Assembly: GCA_051649085.1 (NCBI GenBank)
Contig: JBOFGK010000003.1
Span: 35,729 to 99,728, forward strand
Source of the DNA: JBOFGK01 sp051649085
GTDB lineage: Bacteria; Bacillota_I; Bacilli_A; UBA3375
DNA length: 64,000 bases
Reading direction: 5' to 3'
A program made the translations under genes and the position numbers. The notes beneath the pieces are model-generated. The model was not told the origin of the DNA. It searched no databases and saw only the letters and a list, made by a program, of their open reading frames with translations. This document shows positions 41,986 to 51,135 of this stretch, piece by piece (positions within the stretch are counted from its first letter, which is position 1; each line of letters opens with the position of its first letter).

Positions 41986-42023
41986 ATCCAAGGCTAGAAA
42001 AACTCGCCTTGGATTATTTTTTT
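41986..42023 (+). terminator. Plus-strand terminator between two minus-strand genes
   Basis: ATCCAAGGC pairs with GCCTTGGAT across an 11-base loop, and on the plus strand TTATTTTTTT follows. On the minus strand no T-run follows. It would end an antisense transcript of hisS or act in the hisS leader only as a hairpin. Confidence 0.7.
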
Positions 42024-42059
42024 GATAAATATTTGTTAATTTCCTCTTAATTTTTTTAG

Positions 42060-44423
42060 TTAAATTTTAATTTCATAACCTAATTCTGTTACATTCTTAA
42101 AGATTTGATCAACCGATACATCAACTTCTTCACTTGTAAGTGTTCGAGACTGATCACCAAACTGTAATTTAAATGTATAAGCTGTTTTATCTCCGATTAT
42201 TTCATGGTTTTCATAACAATCAGTTAAAGCTATTTTTTTCAAGTATAAGATGTGCTCGAAAACTTTAGTTACATTAATGTATTTTTCATGCATGTCTACT
42301 GTAATTGTTAAATCACGTTCATTTACTGGAAATTCTGTAACTTGTTGATAGTTAGCTTTTGTTTGAAACAAATGATGAATATCGGTTACATTTATTTCAA
42401 AACCATATAAATCATGAGAAATTTTTTGCTGATAATTTGGATGAATTTTTCCAATGAATCCTACGATTCGATTATCAATAATAATTTCTGCACTTGCATA
42501 TGGATTAAGTTCGCCTATTTCACGTTCAAGGGGCTTGAATTCAGCCTGAACATTGAAATATTCAAATACTACTTCTAAAATCCCTTTTAAGTCAAAAAAG
42601 TCATATTTTTCTCGAGCATTGGGAAATTCGTCGGATTTAAAACCACCAACCAAACCAGCTAACATTAATTTTTCTTCAATTTTTCCGTTTTTCAAAAAAT
42701 AAACTCGAGCAAATTCAAAAATATTTATATGATTTTGCTGACGTGAAAAATTATATTTTGCAACATTTATTAATGAATTTAAAATTGATTGACGATAATA
42801 TTTTCGTTCTTGTGATAGTGGATTAACTAATTCTACTACTTCTTCATTTAGAACATTGAATAGATTAACTTCTTTTTCTGGAACTAACGAGTAGGTTACT
42901 ACTTGATTTAAACCAGCCATTAAAAATCTTTTTTCTACTTTACGTTCAAACTTTGCTTGGTCCAAATTAGTTCCAATGATTTTTTCACGTTTTGCTTTTA
43001 TTTTTATATTATCCAAACCAAAGATACGGATTAATTCTTCACTAATGTCATTTTCTACATTTAAATCATGACGATAACTTGGAATTTCTACTGTATAAAT
43101 ATCATCTGTTTTTTTCGTCAATCCAAGATTTAAACTAACTAAGATTTTTTCAAATTGTTCATTTGCAATTTCAATCCCAAGTAAATTATTCATGTGACTA
43201 ATACGTACATCAATTTTTTTTGGAGTATAATTAATTCCACAAATTGTTGTCAGCTCACTTCCGTCAATTTCAAGTAATTCATCAAGTAATCCAAAAACTT
43301 CTTCATCATTTAGTTGATCAACCCCTTTTTCTAAACGTGAAGCTGCATCAGTTTTTAAATTAACACTTTTGGCACTTCGTCTAACTAATACTTCATCAAA
43401 AACCGCTGCTTCAATCAGTACATTTGTTGTTTCTTCAGTAATTTTTGTATCGTTTGAACCCATTACCCCAGCAATTCCAACAATTTTTTCATCATCACAA
43501 ATTACAAGTGTTCCACTTTTTAATTGATAAATATTTTCGTCTAGACCAACAAATAACATCTCTTCATCAAGAATTTTCGTTTGTAATCCACCAACAATTT
43601 TATCGGCATCATAAGTATGAATTGGTCGTCCTGTTTGGAGCATTACATAGTTTGCAATATCAACTATTGGATTTTGTGATTTAATTTTATTTTTGTACAA
43701 GAAAACTTTAAGTGTTGAAGGAAGTGTTATATCTTCAATATTTTTGTACAAACGGTGTGTGAATTGCTTCGTTGTTGTTTCATTAAGCTTTAGTGTATAC
43801 GGATTATCATATTTTCCACTTTTAGCAAAATATTCAATTTTATTTTCAAGTGGCTGATTTTCTGTATATGCAAGTTTAGCATAAATTTCACGCACAATTC
43901 CATCATAGCTTAAACAATCTCCACGATTTGAAGTTAAACCTAAATCAAAAATTGTATCGCTAAGTTCAAGATATTCAAACGCATTCTCTCCAATTGGTGC
44001 ATCTGCTTCTAAAACAAATATTCCTTCATCATCTTGTTTATTTAAACGTTCTGTGTGTTCACAAATTTCAGTTAAAGCACAGATCATTCCATGTGATTTT
44101 TGTCCTTTAATTTCTGCTTCTTTAATTACAAGTTTTGGTAAAACTGCTCCAACTTTAGCAACAATTACTTTTTGATCAACCGAAACATTCGGGGCTCCAC
44201 AGACAATTTGTAAGACTTCCGTTTTAATATCTACTTGTAAAATGTTTAATCGATCTGCATCAGGATGTTTTTCTAAAGTTAGCACATGACCAATTACAAC
44301 ATTGTCATTTTCGACAGTCTCGATTCCATCAACTTCGTGACCAATATCGTTGAATAATGACTTTAAATAATCAATATCCTTATTAATTCCTCTTTTTCTT
44401 AGCTCTCTTAATGATATTAACAT
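42060..44423 (-). CDS. pheT: Phenylalanyl-tRNA synthetase beta subunit
   Basis: This 787-residue subunit contains the N-terminal tRNA-binding EMAP-like domain (about 40-155), the B3/B4 editing region, B5 and the C-terminal anticodon-binding FDX-ACB domain (VTEFPVNERDLTITV near 690). It works with PheS as an alpha2-beta2 enzyme. AAGGAG precedes the ATG, which lies inside the pheS 3' end (seven-base overlap). Confidence 0.97.
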   Translation of the reverse strand: MLISLRELRKRGINKDIDYLKSLFNDIGHEVDGIETVENDNVVIGHVLTLEKHPDADRLNILQVDIKTEVLQIVCGAPNVSVDQKVIVAKVGAVLPKLVIKEAEIKGQKSHGMICALTEICEHTERLNKQDDEGIFVLEADAPIGENAFEYLELSDTIFDLGLTSNRGDCLSYDGIVREIYAKLAYTENQPLENKIEYFAKSGKYDNPYTLKLNETTTKQFTHRLYKNIEDITLPSTLKVFLYKNKIKSQNPIVDIANYVMLQTGRPIHTYDADKIVGGLQTKILDEEMLFVGLDENIYQLKSGTLVICDDEKIVGIAGVMGSNDTKITEETTNVLIEAAVFDEVLVRRSAKSVNLKTDAASRLEKGVDQLNDEEVFGLLDELLEIDGSELTTICGINYTPKKIDVRISHMNNLLGIEIANEQFEKILVSLNLGLTKKTDDIYTVEIPSYRHDLNVENDISEELIRIFGLDNIKIKAKREKIIGTNLDQAKFERKVEKRFLMAGLNQVVTYSLVPEKEVNLFNVLNEEVVELVNPLSQERKYYRQSILNSLINVAKYNFSRQQNHINIFEFARVYFLKNGKIEEKLMLAGLVGGFKSDEFPNAREKYDFFDLKGILEVVFEYFNVQAEFKPLEREIGELNPYASAEIIIDNRIVGFIGKIHPNYQQKISHDLYGFEINVTDIHHLFQTKANYQQVTEFPVNERDLTITVDMHEKYINVTKVFEHILYLKKIALTDCYENHEIIGDKTAYTFKLQFGDQSRTLTSEEVDVSVDQIFKNVTELGYEIKI

Positions 44424-45469
44424 TGTTCTCCTTCAAATTGCTCTAAAAAGCGCATGTCATTTATATAGAAGTGACGAATATCTTCAATATTATGTTTAAG
44501 CATTGCCATTCTTTCAACACCAAGTCCAAAGGCATAACCTGAATATTTTGTACTGTCAAAACCAGCGATTTCTAAAATTCGCTTATTACATACTCCCGAT
44601 CCTAGAATCTCAATCCATCCAGTATTTTTACAAATTCGACATCCGTTACCTAAACAATTTGCACATGTAACATCAATTTCAACTGATGGCTCTGTAAACG
44701 GGAAATATGATGAACGCAAACGGATTTCTAAATCATCTCTCTCAAAAAACTCATTACAAAAAGCGGTAAGAACTTCTTTTAAAGCGCGTAATGAACCATC
44801 TTGATAACTTTCTTCAATTGGGACAATTACTAATCCTTCTACTTGCATGAATTGGTGTGAGTGTGTCGCATCATCATCATCACGACGGTAGACTTTCCCA
44901 GGACAAATAATTTTAAAGACTTTGTTTGGATTATTTTCAAGTGTTCTTGATTGAACATTTGAAGTATGTGTTCGTAGTACTAATTCATCACCAACGAATA
45001 ATGTATCTTGTGTATCACGCGCCGGATGATCTTTACCAAGATTGACAGCTTCGAAATTATAATATTCTGTTTCAACTTCCGGTCCAACAACTAATTCAAA
45101 ACCATATTTTTCGAAAATTTGCTCAATTTTTCTTGAAGTTGCAAGTAATATCGATTGTTTACCATGGCGAATTTTCTTTCCAGGTCGTGTTACATCAATT
45201 GCACTTTTTTTCATTTGATGCATCATTTTCTCGTGCTGGAATTTTTCAACTAATTGTTCAAATGGATGTAATAATTCTTCTTTTAAATCATTAACTTGCT
45301 TTCCATACTCTTGCTTATTTTCCACATGTTTGATATCTTTCATTAAGCCAGCAATTACACCATTTTTCGAAAAGAATTTATTTCTAACTTCAATTAAATG
45401 CTGCTCTTCAACGATGTTTTTCATCGTCTCATTAAATTCTGTTCTAATTTGATTAAATTTTTTATCCAT
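44417..45469 (-). CDS. pheS: Phenylalanyl-tRNA synthetase alpha subunit
   Basis: This 350-residue catalytic subunit has an N-terminal coiled coil (1-85) and the class II core with motif 2 (CPGKVYRRDDDDATHSHQF), FTEPSVEID and motif 3 (FGLGVERMAML). A four-cysteine set (CANCLGNGCRICKNTG) that may bind zinc lies near residue 270. It is preceded by an rRNA methyltransferase gene that overlaps by eight bases. Confidence 0.97.
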   Translation of the reverse strand: MDKKFNQIRTEFNETMKNIVEEQHLIEVRNKFFSKNGVIAGLMKDIKHVENKQEYGKQVNDLKEELLHPFEQLVEKFQHEKMMHQMKKSAIDVTRPGKKIRHGKQSILLATSRKIEQIFEKYGFELVVGPEVETEYYNFEAVNLGKDHPARDTQDTLFVGDELVLRTHTSNVQSRTLENNPNKVFKIICPGKVYRRDDDDATHSHQFMQVEGLVIVPIEESYQDGSLRALKEVLTAFCNEFFERDDLEIRLRSSYFPFTEPSVEIDVTCANCLGNGCRICKNTGWIEILGSGVCNKRILEIAGFDSTKYSGYAFGLGVERMAMLKHNIEDIRHFYINDMRFLEQFEGEQC

Positions 45470-46193
45470 TTTTCTCTCCTATTTCATACATTATTATACT
45501 TGCAGCTATTGCCACATTCAACGATTCAAATTGGGTTTTAATTTTAAAATTTTGATGAGTAAGTGCTTTTATTTGTTCATCAATACCTTGACCTTCGTTG
45601 CCAAATACTAAATTAATACTTGTTTGTTCTTTTACTGATTCTGCAAAACCTGTGTAATTATGATTTTCATCTAGAAACGTTGTCACAATTAATTTATCAC
45701 TCATTTTTAAATATTCATAAATTTCCATACATACAATATTCAACTCGAAATGAACACCTTGCATTGCTCGTAAAACTTTTGCATTGTATATACTAACACA
45801 AGTTGGTGACAATACAACGTTTGTAAAGCCAAATGATCTTGCACTTCTTAAAATTGTACCTAGATTTCCCGGATCTTGAATATTATCAAGTACTAATACG
45901 TTACCTTTATCAAATTGTTGTTCTGGTCTGATTTCAACAATCGCAACAGCATCTAGTCCTGAAACATCTGTTAATTCTTTTAAAACTTGGCTATCAACTA
46001 AATATTTTTTATCCGCAGGATAATCAATTAAAGCATTAGTAACTAATAGCTCGCTTATTAAATTCTGCTTAGCGGCAAGTTCGATTATATGCTCCCCATA
46101 CACTATATAGTGTAACTCTTGCTTTACATATTTAAGTTGTTTCAATTTTTTCAATCGCTTAATTGTTGCAGAATTTTTTGTTAGTTCAATCAT
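45462..46193 (-). CDS. TrmH/SpoU-family RNA 2'-O-methyltransferase
   Basis: This 243-residue SPOUT methyltransferase has the three SpoU motifs: NIQDPGNLGTILRSA, LVFGNEGQGID and LNVAIAASIIMYE. An N-terminal substrate-binding domain (about 1-90) is present. The genomic position before pheS matches Bacillota YsgA/RlmB-like enzymes that act on 23S rRNA or tRNA, but the modified nucleotide cannot be told from sequence. It follows the 46194 gene with no gap. Confidence 0.9.
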   Translation of the reverse strand: MIELTKNSATIKRLKKLKQLKYVKQELHYIVYGEHIIELAAKQNLISELLVTNALIDYPADKKYLVDSQVLKELTDVSGLDAVAIVEIRPEQQFDKGNVLVLDNIQDPGNLGTILRSARSFGFTNVVLSPTCVSIYNAKVLRAMQGVHFELNIVCMEIYEYLKMSDKLIVTTFLDENHNYTGFAESVKEQTSINLVFGNEGQGIDEQIKALTHQNFKIKTQFESLNVAIAASIIMYEIGEKNG

Positions 46194-46805
46194 TTACTCT
46201 ACACCTTTTTTCTTGACTATAATACTTTTAATGTTATATTCAATTTTTTCATTTGTTTGCGGTTCAGCTGCTAAAATCAAATAGAGTTTTCCTTCTTCAT
46301 TCGCAACAGCGTTCACATCGATAAAACTTTTTTGTTCATAAGAATCAAGTGAGCTCCAAATCTGTTTATTACTAAAGTCGATCGGAATATTTGTCAACAT
46401 TCTCGTTTGTTCACTATCAACTGTATTAACTGGTTCTTTATTTAAAAGTGCGAGATAAATTGGACTCTTGCTTAGATTATCAATTGTTAGTTCAACATTG
46501 AAATGATAATTTGCAAGTGGTTGTAAATTTTCAAGTTCATAACTAATAAACCCAACATCCGATTGAGTTTTTGTTTTTATCATCCCTTCAAAAGATACAC
46601 GCTCAGAATAAATTGATTGTGGACCTGAAAAAAATAATTCTTTTTCGACGATCAATTTACTTTGGTCATTGGCATTGAAAAACACTTTAGAAGCTGTATC
46701 CAATCTCGAAAACATGAAAAAAGTATTTTCTGCACGGACGGATTGAATTACTAAAGCATAAGCAATAACCGCAATTACAATTGCAGCAATCGTAAGTTTT
46801 CGCAT
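46194..46805 (-). CDS. Hypothetical membrane-anchored exported protein
   Basis: This 203-residue protein was not recognised. It has a basic start and a hydrophobic segment (about residues 4-24) that anchors or exports it, followed by a mostly beta-strand outside domain (about 30-203) without cysteines or known motifs. The ATG at 46805 has GGAG ahead; a longer frame to 46853 lacks a ribosome site. An extended -10 (TGGTATAAT) lies at 46825-46833. It heads an operon with the methyltransferase and pheS-pheT. Confidence 0.7.
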   Translation of the reverse strand: MRKLTIAAIVIAVIAYALVIQSVRAENTFFMFSRLDTASKVFFNANDQSKLIVEKELFFSGPQSIYSERVSFEGMIKTKTQSDVGFISYELENLQPLANYHFNVELTIDNLSKSPIYLALLNKEPVNTVDSEQTRMLTNIPIDFSNKQIWSSLDSYEQKSFIDVNAVANEEGKLYLILAAEPQTNEKIEYNIKSIIVKKKGVE

Positions 46806-46824
46806 TTTACTCCATTCAAAAGAT

Positions 46825-46833
46825 ATTATACCA
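46825..46833 (-). promoter_or_regulatory. Extended -10 promoter of the 46194-pheT operon
   Basis: TGGTATAAT is read on the minus strand 20 bases before the start codon. The -35 region is weak. Confidence 0.68.
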
Positions 46834-46931
46834 TAAATCACTTGCCTTTTCATTAGCTTTTAAGCTTAATTTCCGGTTTATATTCACTTTTTAATCTTCA
46901 TTTAGCATATTTTCTACTTTTCTTCCTTAAT

Positions 46932-46960
46932 TTGCATTAAGTAAATAAGTATGGTATCAT
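46932..46960 (+). promoter_or_regulatory. Promoter of the histidine phosphatase gene
   Basis: TTGCAT (46932-46937) and TATCAT (46955-46960) are 17 bases apart, with TG one base before the -10. Transcription would start about 45 bases before the ATG. Confidence 0.75.
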
Positions 46961-47013
46961 ATTATTAGTGCTGTTACTTAAGAACAAGTACAAAATAATC
47001 TATTGGAGAAATT

Positions 47014-47592
47014 ATGAAAATATATATTGTTCGCCACGGCGAAACTGATTGGAACAATCAACTTATAATTCAAGGATGTATTGACAATCCTTTAAATTCA
47101 ACAGGTATTCAACAAGCTCACGATGCTTGCAAACTCGTTGCGCAAGTTTCGCCAACAAAAATTATTTCATCATCACTATCTCGTGCTCGTCAAACTGCCG
47201 AAATATTTGCAACTGAAAATAATTGGTCTTTACCGATTGAAACAAATGATAATTTCATTGAAAGAAATTTTGGTGATGCTGAAGGGGAACATGTTGATTA
47301 TTTTTATTCAGTTACTGATCATAATCAAATTCCTAATATTGAAACTGATCACACATTAAAAGCACGTGTTGAACAGGGAATTACCGAACTTATCAAGAGT
47401 GCAAGTGATACTGATATTTTCTTTGTTTTTACACATTCACATGTCCTTAAAACTGTTATGAATATTTTAGATCCGCATAACACTTTTAAAAATACAAAAA
47501 TTCCAAATTGTGCTATTCTTGAACTAGAAACTGATCCAAATTTACATTTAATTGACATAAAATCATTGAAAAATTCCGAAGCTCATATTTGA
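47014..47592 (+). CDS. Histidine phosphatase (phosphoglycerate mutase-like)
   Basis: This 192-residue protein has the phospho-histidine motif VRHGETDWNNQ (H9) and the second histidine in FTHSHVLKTV. It belongs to the GpmB/CobC/PhoE-like branch; a small phosphate ester is the likely substrate, but which one is unknown. GGAG precedes the ATG. It is a lone plus-strand gene with its own promoter, and its last codons form the 5' arm of its terminator. Confidence 0.88.
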   Translation: MKIYIVRHGETDWNNQLIIQGCIDNPLNSTGIQQAHDACKLVAQVSPTKIISSSLSRARQTAEIFATENNWSLPIETNDNFIERNFGDAEGEHVDYFYSVTDHNQIPNIETDHTLKARVEQGITELIKSASDTDIFFVFTHSHVLKTVMNILDPHNTFKNTKIPNCAILELETDPNLHLIDIKSLKNSEAHI

Positions 47593-47604
47593 GTCGGAAT
47601 TTTT
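47569..47604. terminator. Bidirectional terminator overlapping the phosphatase stop codon
   Basis: AAAAATTCCGA pairs with TCGGAATTTTT across 14 bases, and T-runs occur on both strands. It serves the convergent phosphatase and DUF218 genes. Confidence 0.9.
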
Positions 47605-47632
47605 TATATTTTTTGATAACTTAAGAGTAGTT

Positions 47633-48244
47633 TTAACCAACTTTTATATTTCGATCATATAAAAATTCATGATCAAAAATAAAACTTTTTATAATTGCAA
47701 TTGGTTCGCGCAATATCGTTCTAATATCGTCGCCATATTCTATTTTGAAAATCGAATTACTCGGAGCAAGTCCACATTTCATTCCAAGATTTAAACAAAT
47801 CAATCCAACTCGAAATAAATGAAATTCTTGAGAAACAACAATTATTTTGCTTCCATTTTTAATTAAATCTCGAGAAAAAAGCATATTTTCAAATGTTGAA
47901 GTTGCTTTATCCTCAACAATTATCAATTTTTCGTTATAACCGGCTTCAACTAAATATTTTTTCATTATTTCAGCTTCTGGATATTGTTCGTCACTTCCTT
48001 GACCACCTGTCACAATAATTTTCTGATCTGTGGCAATCTTAAGTGCATAATCCAAACGCCCTTGAAGTCGTTTAGATGGTTGATCTCCATTGACTTTCGC
48101 CCCAAGAACGACAATGTAATCAGTATTTGTTGCATCAGGTTCACTATTCAAATATGCATATCCATAAATCACTCCTAATAACAAAAGATAAATACCAATA
48201 CCTGATATAACTAATATTTTAAACCCCTTAAGTAATTTTTTCAT
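47633..48244 (-). CDS. DUF218/YdcF-ElyC-like membrane protein, paralogue 2
   Basis: This 203-residue protein has one N-terminal membrane helix (about 8-30) and a DUF218 domain: DYIVVLGAKVNGDQPSKRL, IIVTGGQGSDE, PEAEIMKKYL and VVSQEFHLFR. It shares these segments with the gene at 18054-18641 but is clearly diverged. The family has been linked to envelope maintenance; no enzyme activity is assigned here. GGAGCG precedes the ATG. Confidence 0.82.
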   Translation of the reverse strand: MKKLLKGFKILVISGIGIYLLLLGVIYGYAYLNSEPDATNTDYIVVLGAKVNGDQPSKRLQGRLDYALKIATDQKIIVTGGQGSDEQYPEAEIMKKYLVEAGYNEKLIIVEDKATSTFENMLFSRDLIKNGSKIIVVSQEFHLFRVGLICLNLGMKCGLAPSNSIFKIEYGDDIRTILREPIAIIKSFIFDHEFLYDRNIKVG

Positions 48245-48285
48245 TTTCGCTCCTTATCCAAGCTTTATTTTTTCTTTAATCCTTC

Positions 48286-49536
48286 TTATTTTTGAGGTTG
48301 TCCACACTCTGTACAAAATTTCCCGGTATTTTGTGTTCCACACTCACAACTCCATTGATTAATTACATTTTCGTTTTGTTTTCCACACTCCGTACAAAAT
48401 TTCCCCGTATTATTTGTCCCACATGTACACATCCATGCTTCTTCGTTTTGTTTTCCACACTCCGTGCAAAATTTTCCTGTATTAATCATACCACAAGTAC
48501 ATGTCCAGCCAGTCTCTACAGAATTTTGTTTTTCTTGTTGATTTGCCTGAGCCATTTGTTGAAATTGAGCAGCGTTTGTTGTTGCAGCACCTGCTGCCAT
48601 GTTAAATCCAGCAAATCCCATCATTGCTCCATTTTCATTTGCAGCTGCATTTTCCATTGCGTTAGCAGCGGCTGATGTCATTCTACCTGCTGCATTCATC
48701 GGATCAGCCATTAGACGCATATCATCATATTTATCTACTTTTTCTTTATCGGCTGGATCCAACGTAACTGAACCAATTGCAATTGTTTCAATTTTCAAAC
48801 CACGTTTTTGTCCCCAAGTTGAATATAAGACTTCATTAAGCGAATTTACAAGTTCATTAGTTGAGGCCATAATTTGATTAAATTTTGTTCCGGCTGCGGC
48901 AATTTTTGCCAAACCTTGATTTAAATTCATATTAAATTCATAAAATAACTGTTCAGACCACAGTTCATTTATTTCAAATTCATCGCTTACATTTCCTGCA
49001 ATTGATTTATAGAACAAAATCGGATCTGCAAGTTTTAAACTCAATGTTCCATTAAATCTTATATTAATGTTTTGATATACAGGATCTGCATACGGAATCG
49101 GTGTTGGCGTTCCAAATTTATTCCCAAATAATTCTTTTAAATTAAAGTAATATATGCGTGTATTTCGACCTGCATCACCACCAAATTTAAAGCGGCGAGC
49201 AAATGTTTTGAACGTTTGAATAATTCCTTCACCAAAGCTACCAACAAAAATTGATGGTTCTGCTTCGTTATCAAATTCAAATACTCCTGGCTCTGCACTA
49301 AACTCAAGTATCATTCCGTCTTGAACGATCATCATCGCTTGTCCTTCATTGACCGAAATTATTGATCCTTGTGAAATAACATCTGGACTCCCATCTGTAT
49401 TTGAACCACCATTTACTATTTTTACTGCTTTTTTAATGACAACTTTTTCATCCATCGCTTCACAATTATAATATTCCAACCATTGATCACCAAGCGTTGA
49501 TCCAATTCCACTTACTGCTGCTTTAATTAGTCCCAT
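48286..49536 (-). CDS. YdjI-like SPFH protein with three zinc ribbons
   Basis: This 416-residue protein has an SPFH/virion-core-like N-terminal domain (about 1-275), an Ala/Gln/Asn-rich linker (about 280-345) and three consecutive zinc ribbons, each of the form CxCG...GKFCTECG. B. subtilis YdjI has the same design and is drawn to the membrane by YdjG/YdjH with PspA. The three ribbons are nearly identical, suggesting recent duplication. The partner gene lies 84 bases upstream. Role in membrane stress is inferred. Confidence 0.82.
   Translation of the reverse strand: MGLIKAAVSGIGSTLGDQWLEYYNCEAMDEKVVIKKAVKIVNGGSNTDGSPDVISQGSIISVNEGQAMMIVQDGMILEFSAEPGVFEFDNEAEPSIFVGSFGEGIIQTFKTFARRFKFGGDAGRNTRIYYFNLKELFGNKFGTPTPIPYADPVYQNINIRFNGTLSLKLADPILFYKSIAGNVSDEFEINELWSEQLFYEFNMNLNQGLAKIAAAGTKFNQIMASTNELVNSLNEVLYSTWGQKRGLKIETIAIGSVTLDPADKEKVDKYDDMRLMADPMNAAGRMTSAAANAMENAAANENGAMMGFAGFNMAAGAATTNAAQFQQMAQANQQEKQNSVETGWTCTCGMINTGKFCTECGKQNEEAWMCTCGTNNTGKFCTECGKQNENVINQWSCECGTQNTGKFCTECGQPQK
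48299..48530 (-). repeat. Three tandem zinc-ribbon coding repeats
   Basis: Three units encode a near-identical ribbon with the core NTGKFCTECG. They begin near 48302, 48382 and 48454 on the plus strand and share long stretches of DNA identity, with spacings of about 80 and 72 bases. They are inside the YdjI-like gene. Confidence 0.7.
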
Positions 49537-49620
49537 TCTAAACTCCTTTTTTTGTTTTTTAACTTTATATTCTTAAATTAATACTAACTGATTTTATCCA
49601 CCTATTTACTTAAATTTATT

Positions 49621-51135
49621 TTAACTTATTCTAGTCAATTTAGTTAATATCCAACCATAATCATTAACTGTAATAATACTTTGGCAAAATTCACATCTAC
49701 CACTTGAAGTGATTTCAGTTGTTCCACAGCAGTTTGGACAATTTGTTACTAGTTTCGAATTTATTACGTCTAGATTTTTGGCTAATCCATTTGTTTTTAC
49801 AAATAAATCTCGTTCAATTGTAAAATTGTAAACTTGATATTTACGAGTGTTAGTCGTTCCATTTACAAACACATCATTTTCTGTTGTACTTTTCTTTTCG
49901 TATTCGATTAACGAGATTTCCAAGTAATACTCTAAAAATTCATGTGTTTGTGTTGTAAAATAGTTTAATGGCATTATTTGTCTAAATTCTTGTCCATCGG
50001 CAACGTAATCAATTTGTTGATCATGTCTTTCAGTCATTTTTTGCTCATAAGTATCATATAATTGGTCGCTTACATACGGTTTAATCAATTCTAACTTTTT
50101 ATTTTCTTGTGCTTCTTGTACACTTAGAATTACATTTTTCATATAAGTTTCCAATTGATGACCACTAAATTGTGAATCATTTTTAAGTACCGCTTGATAA
50201 ATCTGTTTTTTATTGCGAATATTGTCTAATGTAATGAAATCAAATGCCCCATATTCGTCAATTACCCAATCGTAGTTTCCACCAACTACTAATGTTTGAC
50301 AAAGCTCACATTTTCCAAGATTACTTAGATTTAATGTTCCACCACAGTTTGGACAACTACTAATTGAATCACCTTTCACTTCATGCTCGAGTTGTTTATT
50401 GCTTCGTTTTAAAACAATTGTAAATTTCAAATCATCAATTTGATGCTTATCTCCTTCGACAACTTGATGGCCTCGATTTTCAACATAAGCTGTCATTTTT
50501 GCACCAAATAAAACTGTCAAATAATGATAGTCACGTTCAATTACAAAATCAGCATACTCAATTGTACATATTTCATGACATGTGATAAAGGGTTGTGTCC
50601 GATTACTTTTAAATTCTTTAAGCTGTTTACTCAGAACTTCAAATAATTCAACACTTAAAATTGCTTGAGCTTTTTCAAGATTGAGACTTGTCCATGCTGT
50701 TTGAAGTTCAAGAAAATTTTGCGTGAGTTGTTGTTCAAACTTTGGACGTTCAAATTTTGAATCAAAATTTTTTACTGTAGATATTACAGCTTGTTCTTCT
50801 GCAGGATTCAACACTAGACTTGAACCAAGATTATCATTTTGGTTAACGCTAATATTTTTCATAAAATTTCTAATTATTATGATGATCATTGCAAAAACAA
50901 CAATTGTTAAGAAGATATTCCCAAAGCCTGCCTCACTTTGTGAACCACCTCCAAAAAAGAAAAAGCTTGGGGAGCCGCCACTACTAAAACCTTTAAACCC
51001 ACTTCCAGTATAGCTACTACTTCGACTTCCACCACCGGAAAAACTTCGTCCAACCTGAGCTGAGAAAGTTATTAGATCGAATTGAAGATAAGTTACAAGT
51101 ACTGCACAAAATGTAAACATTAGTTTATTTATCAT
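49621..51135 (-). CDS. YdjG/YdjH-like membrane protein with two zinc ribbons
   Basis: This 504-residue protein has an N-terminal hydrophobic segment (about 5-25), a Gly/Ser-rich stretch with repeated FSGGGS-type runs, a membrane helix (about 70-90) and two Tim44-like domains. Each of those is followed by a zinc ribbon (CPNCGGTLN...CELC and CPNCCGTTE...CEFC). It thus combines parts seen in B. subtilis YdjG and YdjH. The ATG at 51135 has GAGGAG ahead and lies inside the histidine kinase 3' end (11-base overlap). It may anchor the YdjI-like protein. Confidence 0.72.
   Translation of the reverse strand: MINKLMFTFCAVLVTYLQFDLITFSAQVGRSFSGGGSRSSSYTGSGFKGFSSGGSPSFFFFGGGSQSEAGFGNIFLTIVVFAMIIIIIRNFMKNISVNQNDNLGSSLVLNPAEEQAVISTVKNFDSKFERPKFEQQLTQNFLELQTAWTSLNLEKAQAILSVELFEVLSKQLKEFKSNRTQPFITCHEICTIEYADFVIERDYHYLTVLFGAKMTAYVENRGHQVVEGDKHQIDDLKFTIVLKRSNKQLEHEVKGDSISSCPNCGGTLNLSNLGKCELCQTLVVGGNYDWVIDEYGAFDFITLDNIRNKKQIYQAVLKNDSQFSGHQLETYMKNVILSVQEAQENKKLELIKPYVSDQLYDTYEQKMTERHDQQIDYVADGQEFRQIMPLNYFTTQTHEFLEYYLEISLIEYEKKSTTENDVFVNGTTNTRKYQVYNFTIERDLFVKTNGLAKNLDVINSKLVTNCPNCCGTTEITSSGRCEFCQSIITVNDYGWILTKLTRIS

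Noticed and set aside
41941..42059. T-box leader before hisS
   Set aside because: The spacer is only 119 bases and no T-box core sequence is present; the hairpin is a terminator only on the other strand.
47590..47592. UGA read as tryptophan (mollicute code)
   Set aside because: TGA ends several genes at the expected place with overlapping downstream starts, and Trp codons are TGG.
48299..48530. Regularly spaced repeats that could suggest a CRISPR array
   Set aside because: There are only three units, in frame, each coding for a zinc ribbon; there are no unique spacers or cas genes.
48292..48877. Plus-strand frames of 127 and 92 codons opposite the YdjI-like gene
   Set aside because: They are antisense readings of the zinc-ribbon repeats; the minus frame has conserved domains and a ribosome site.
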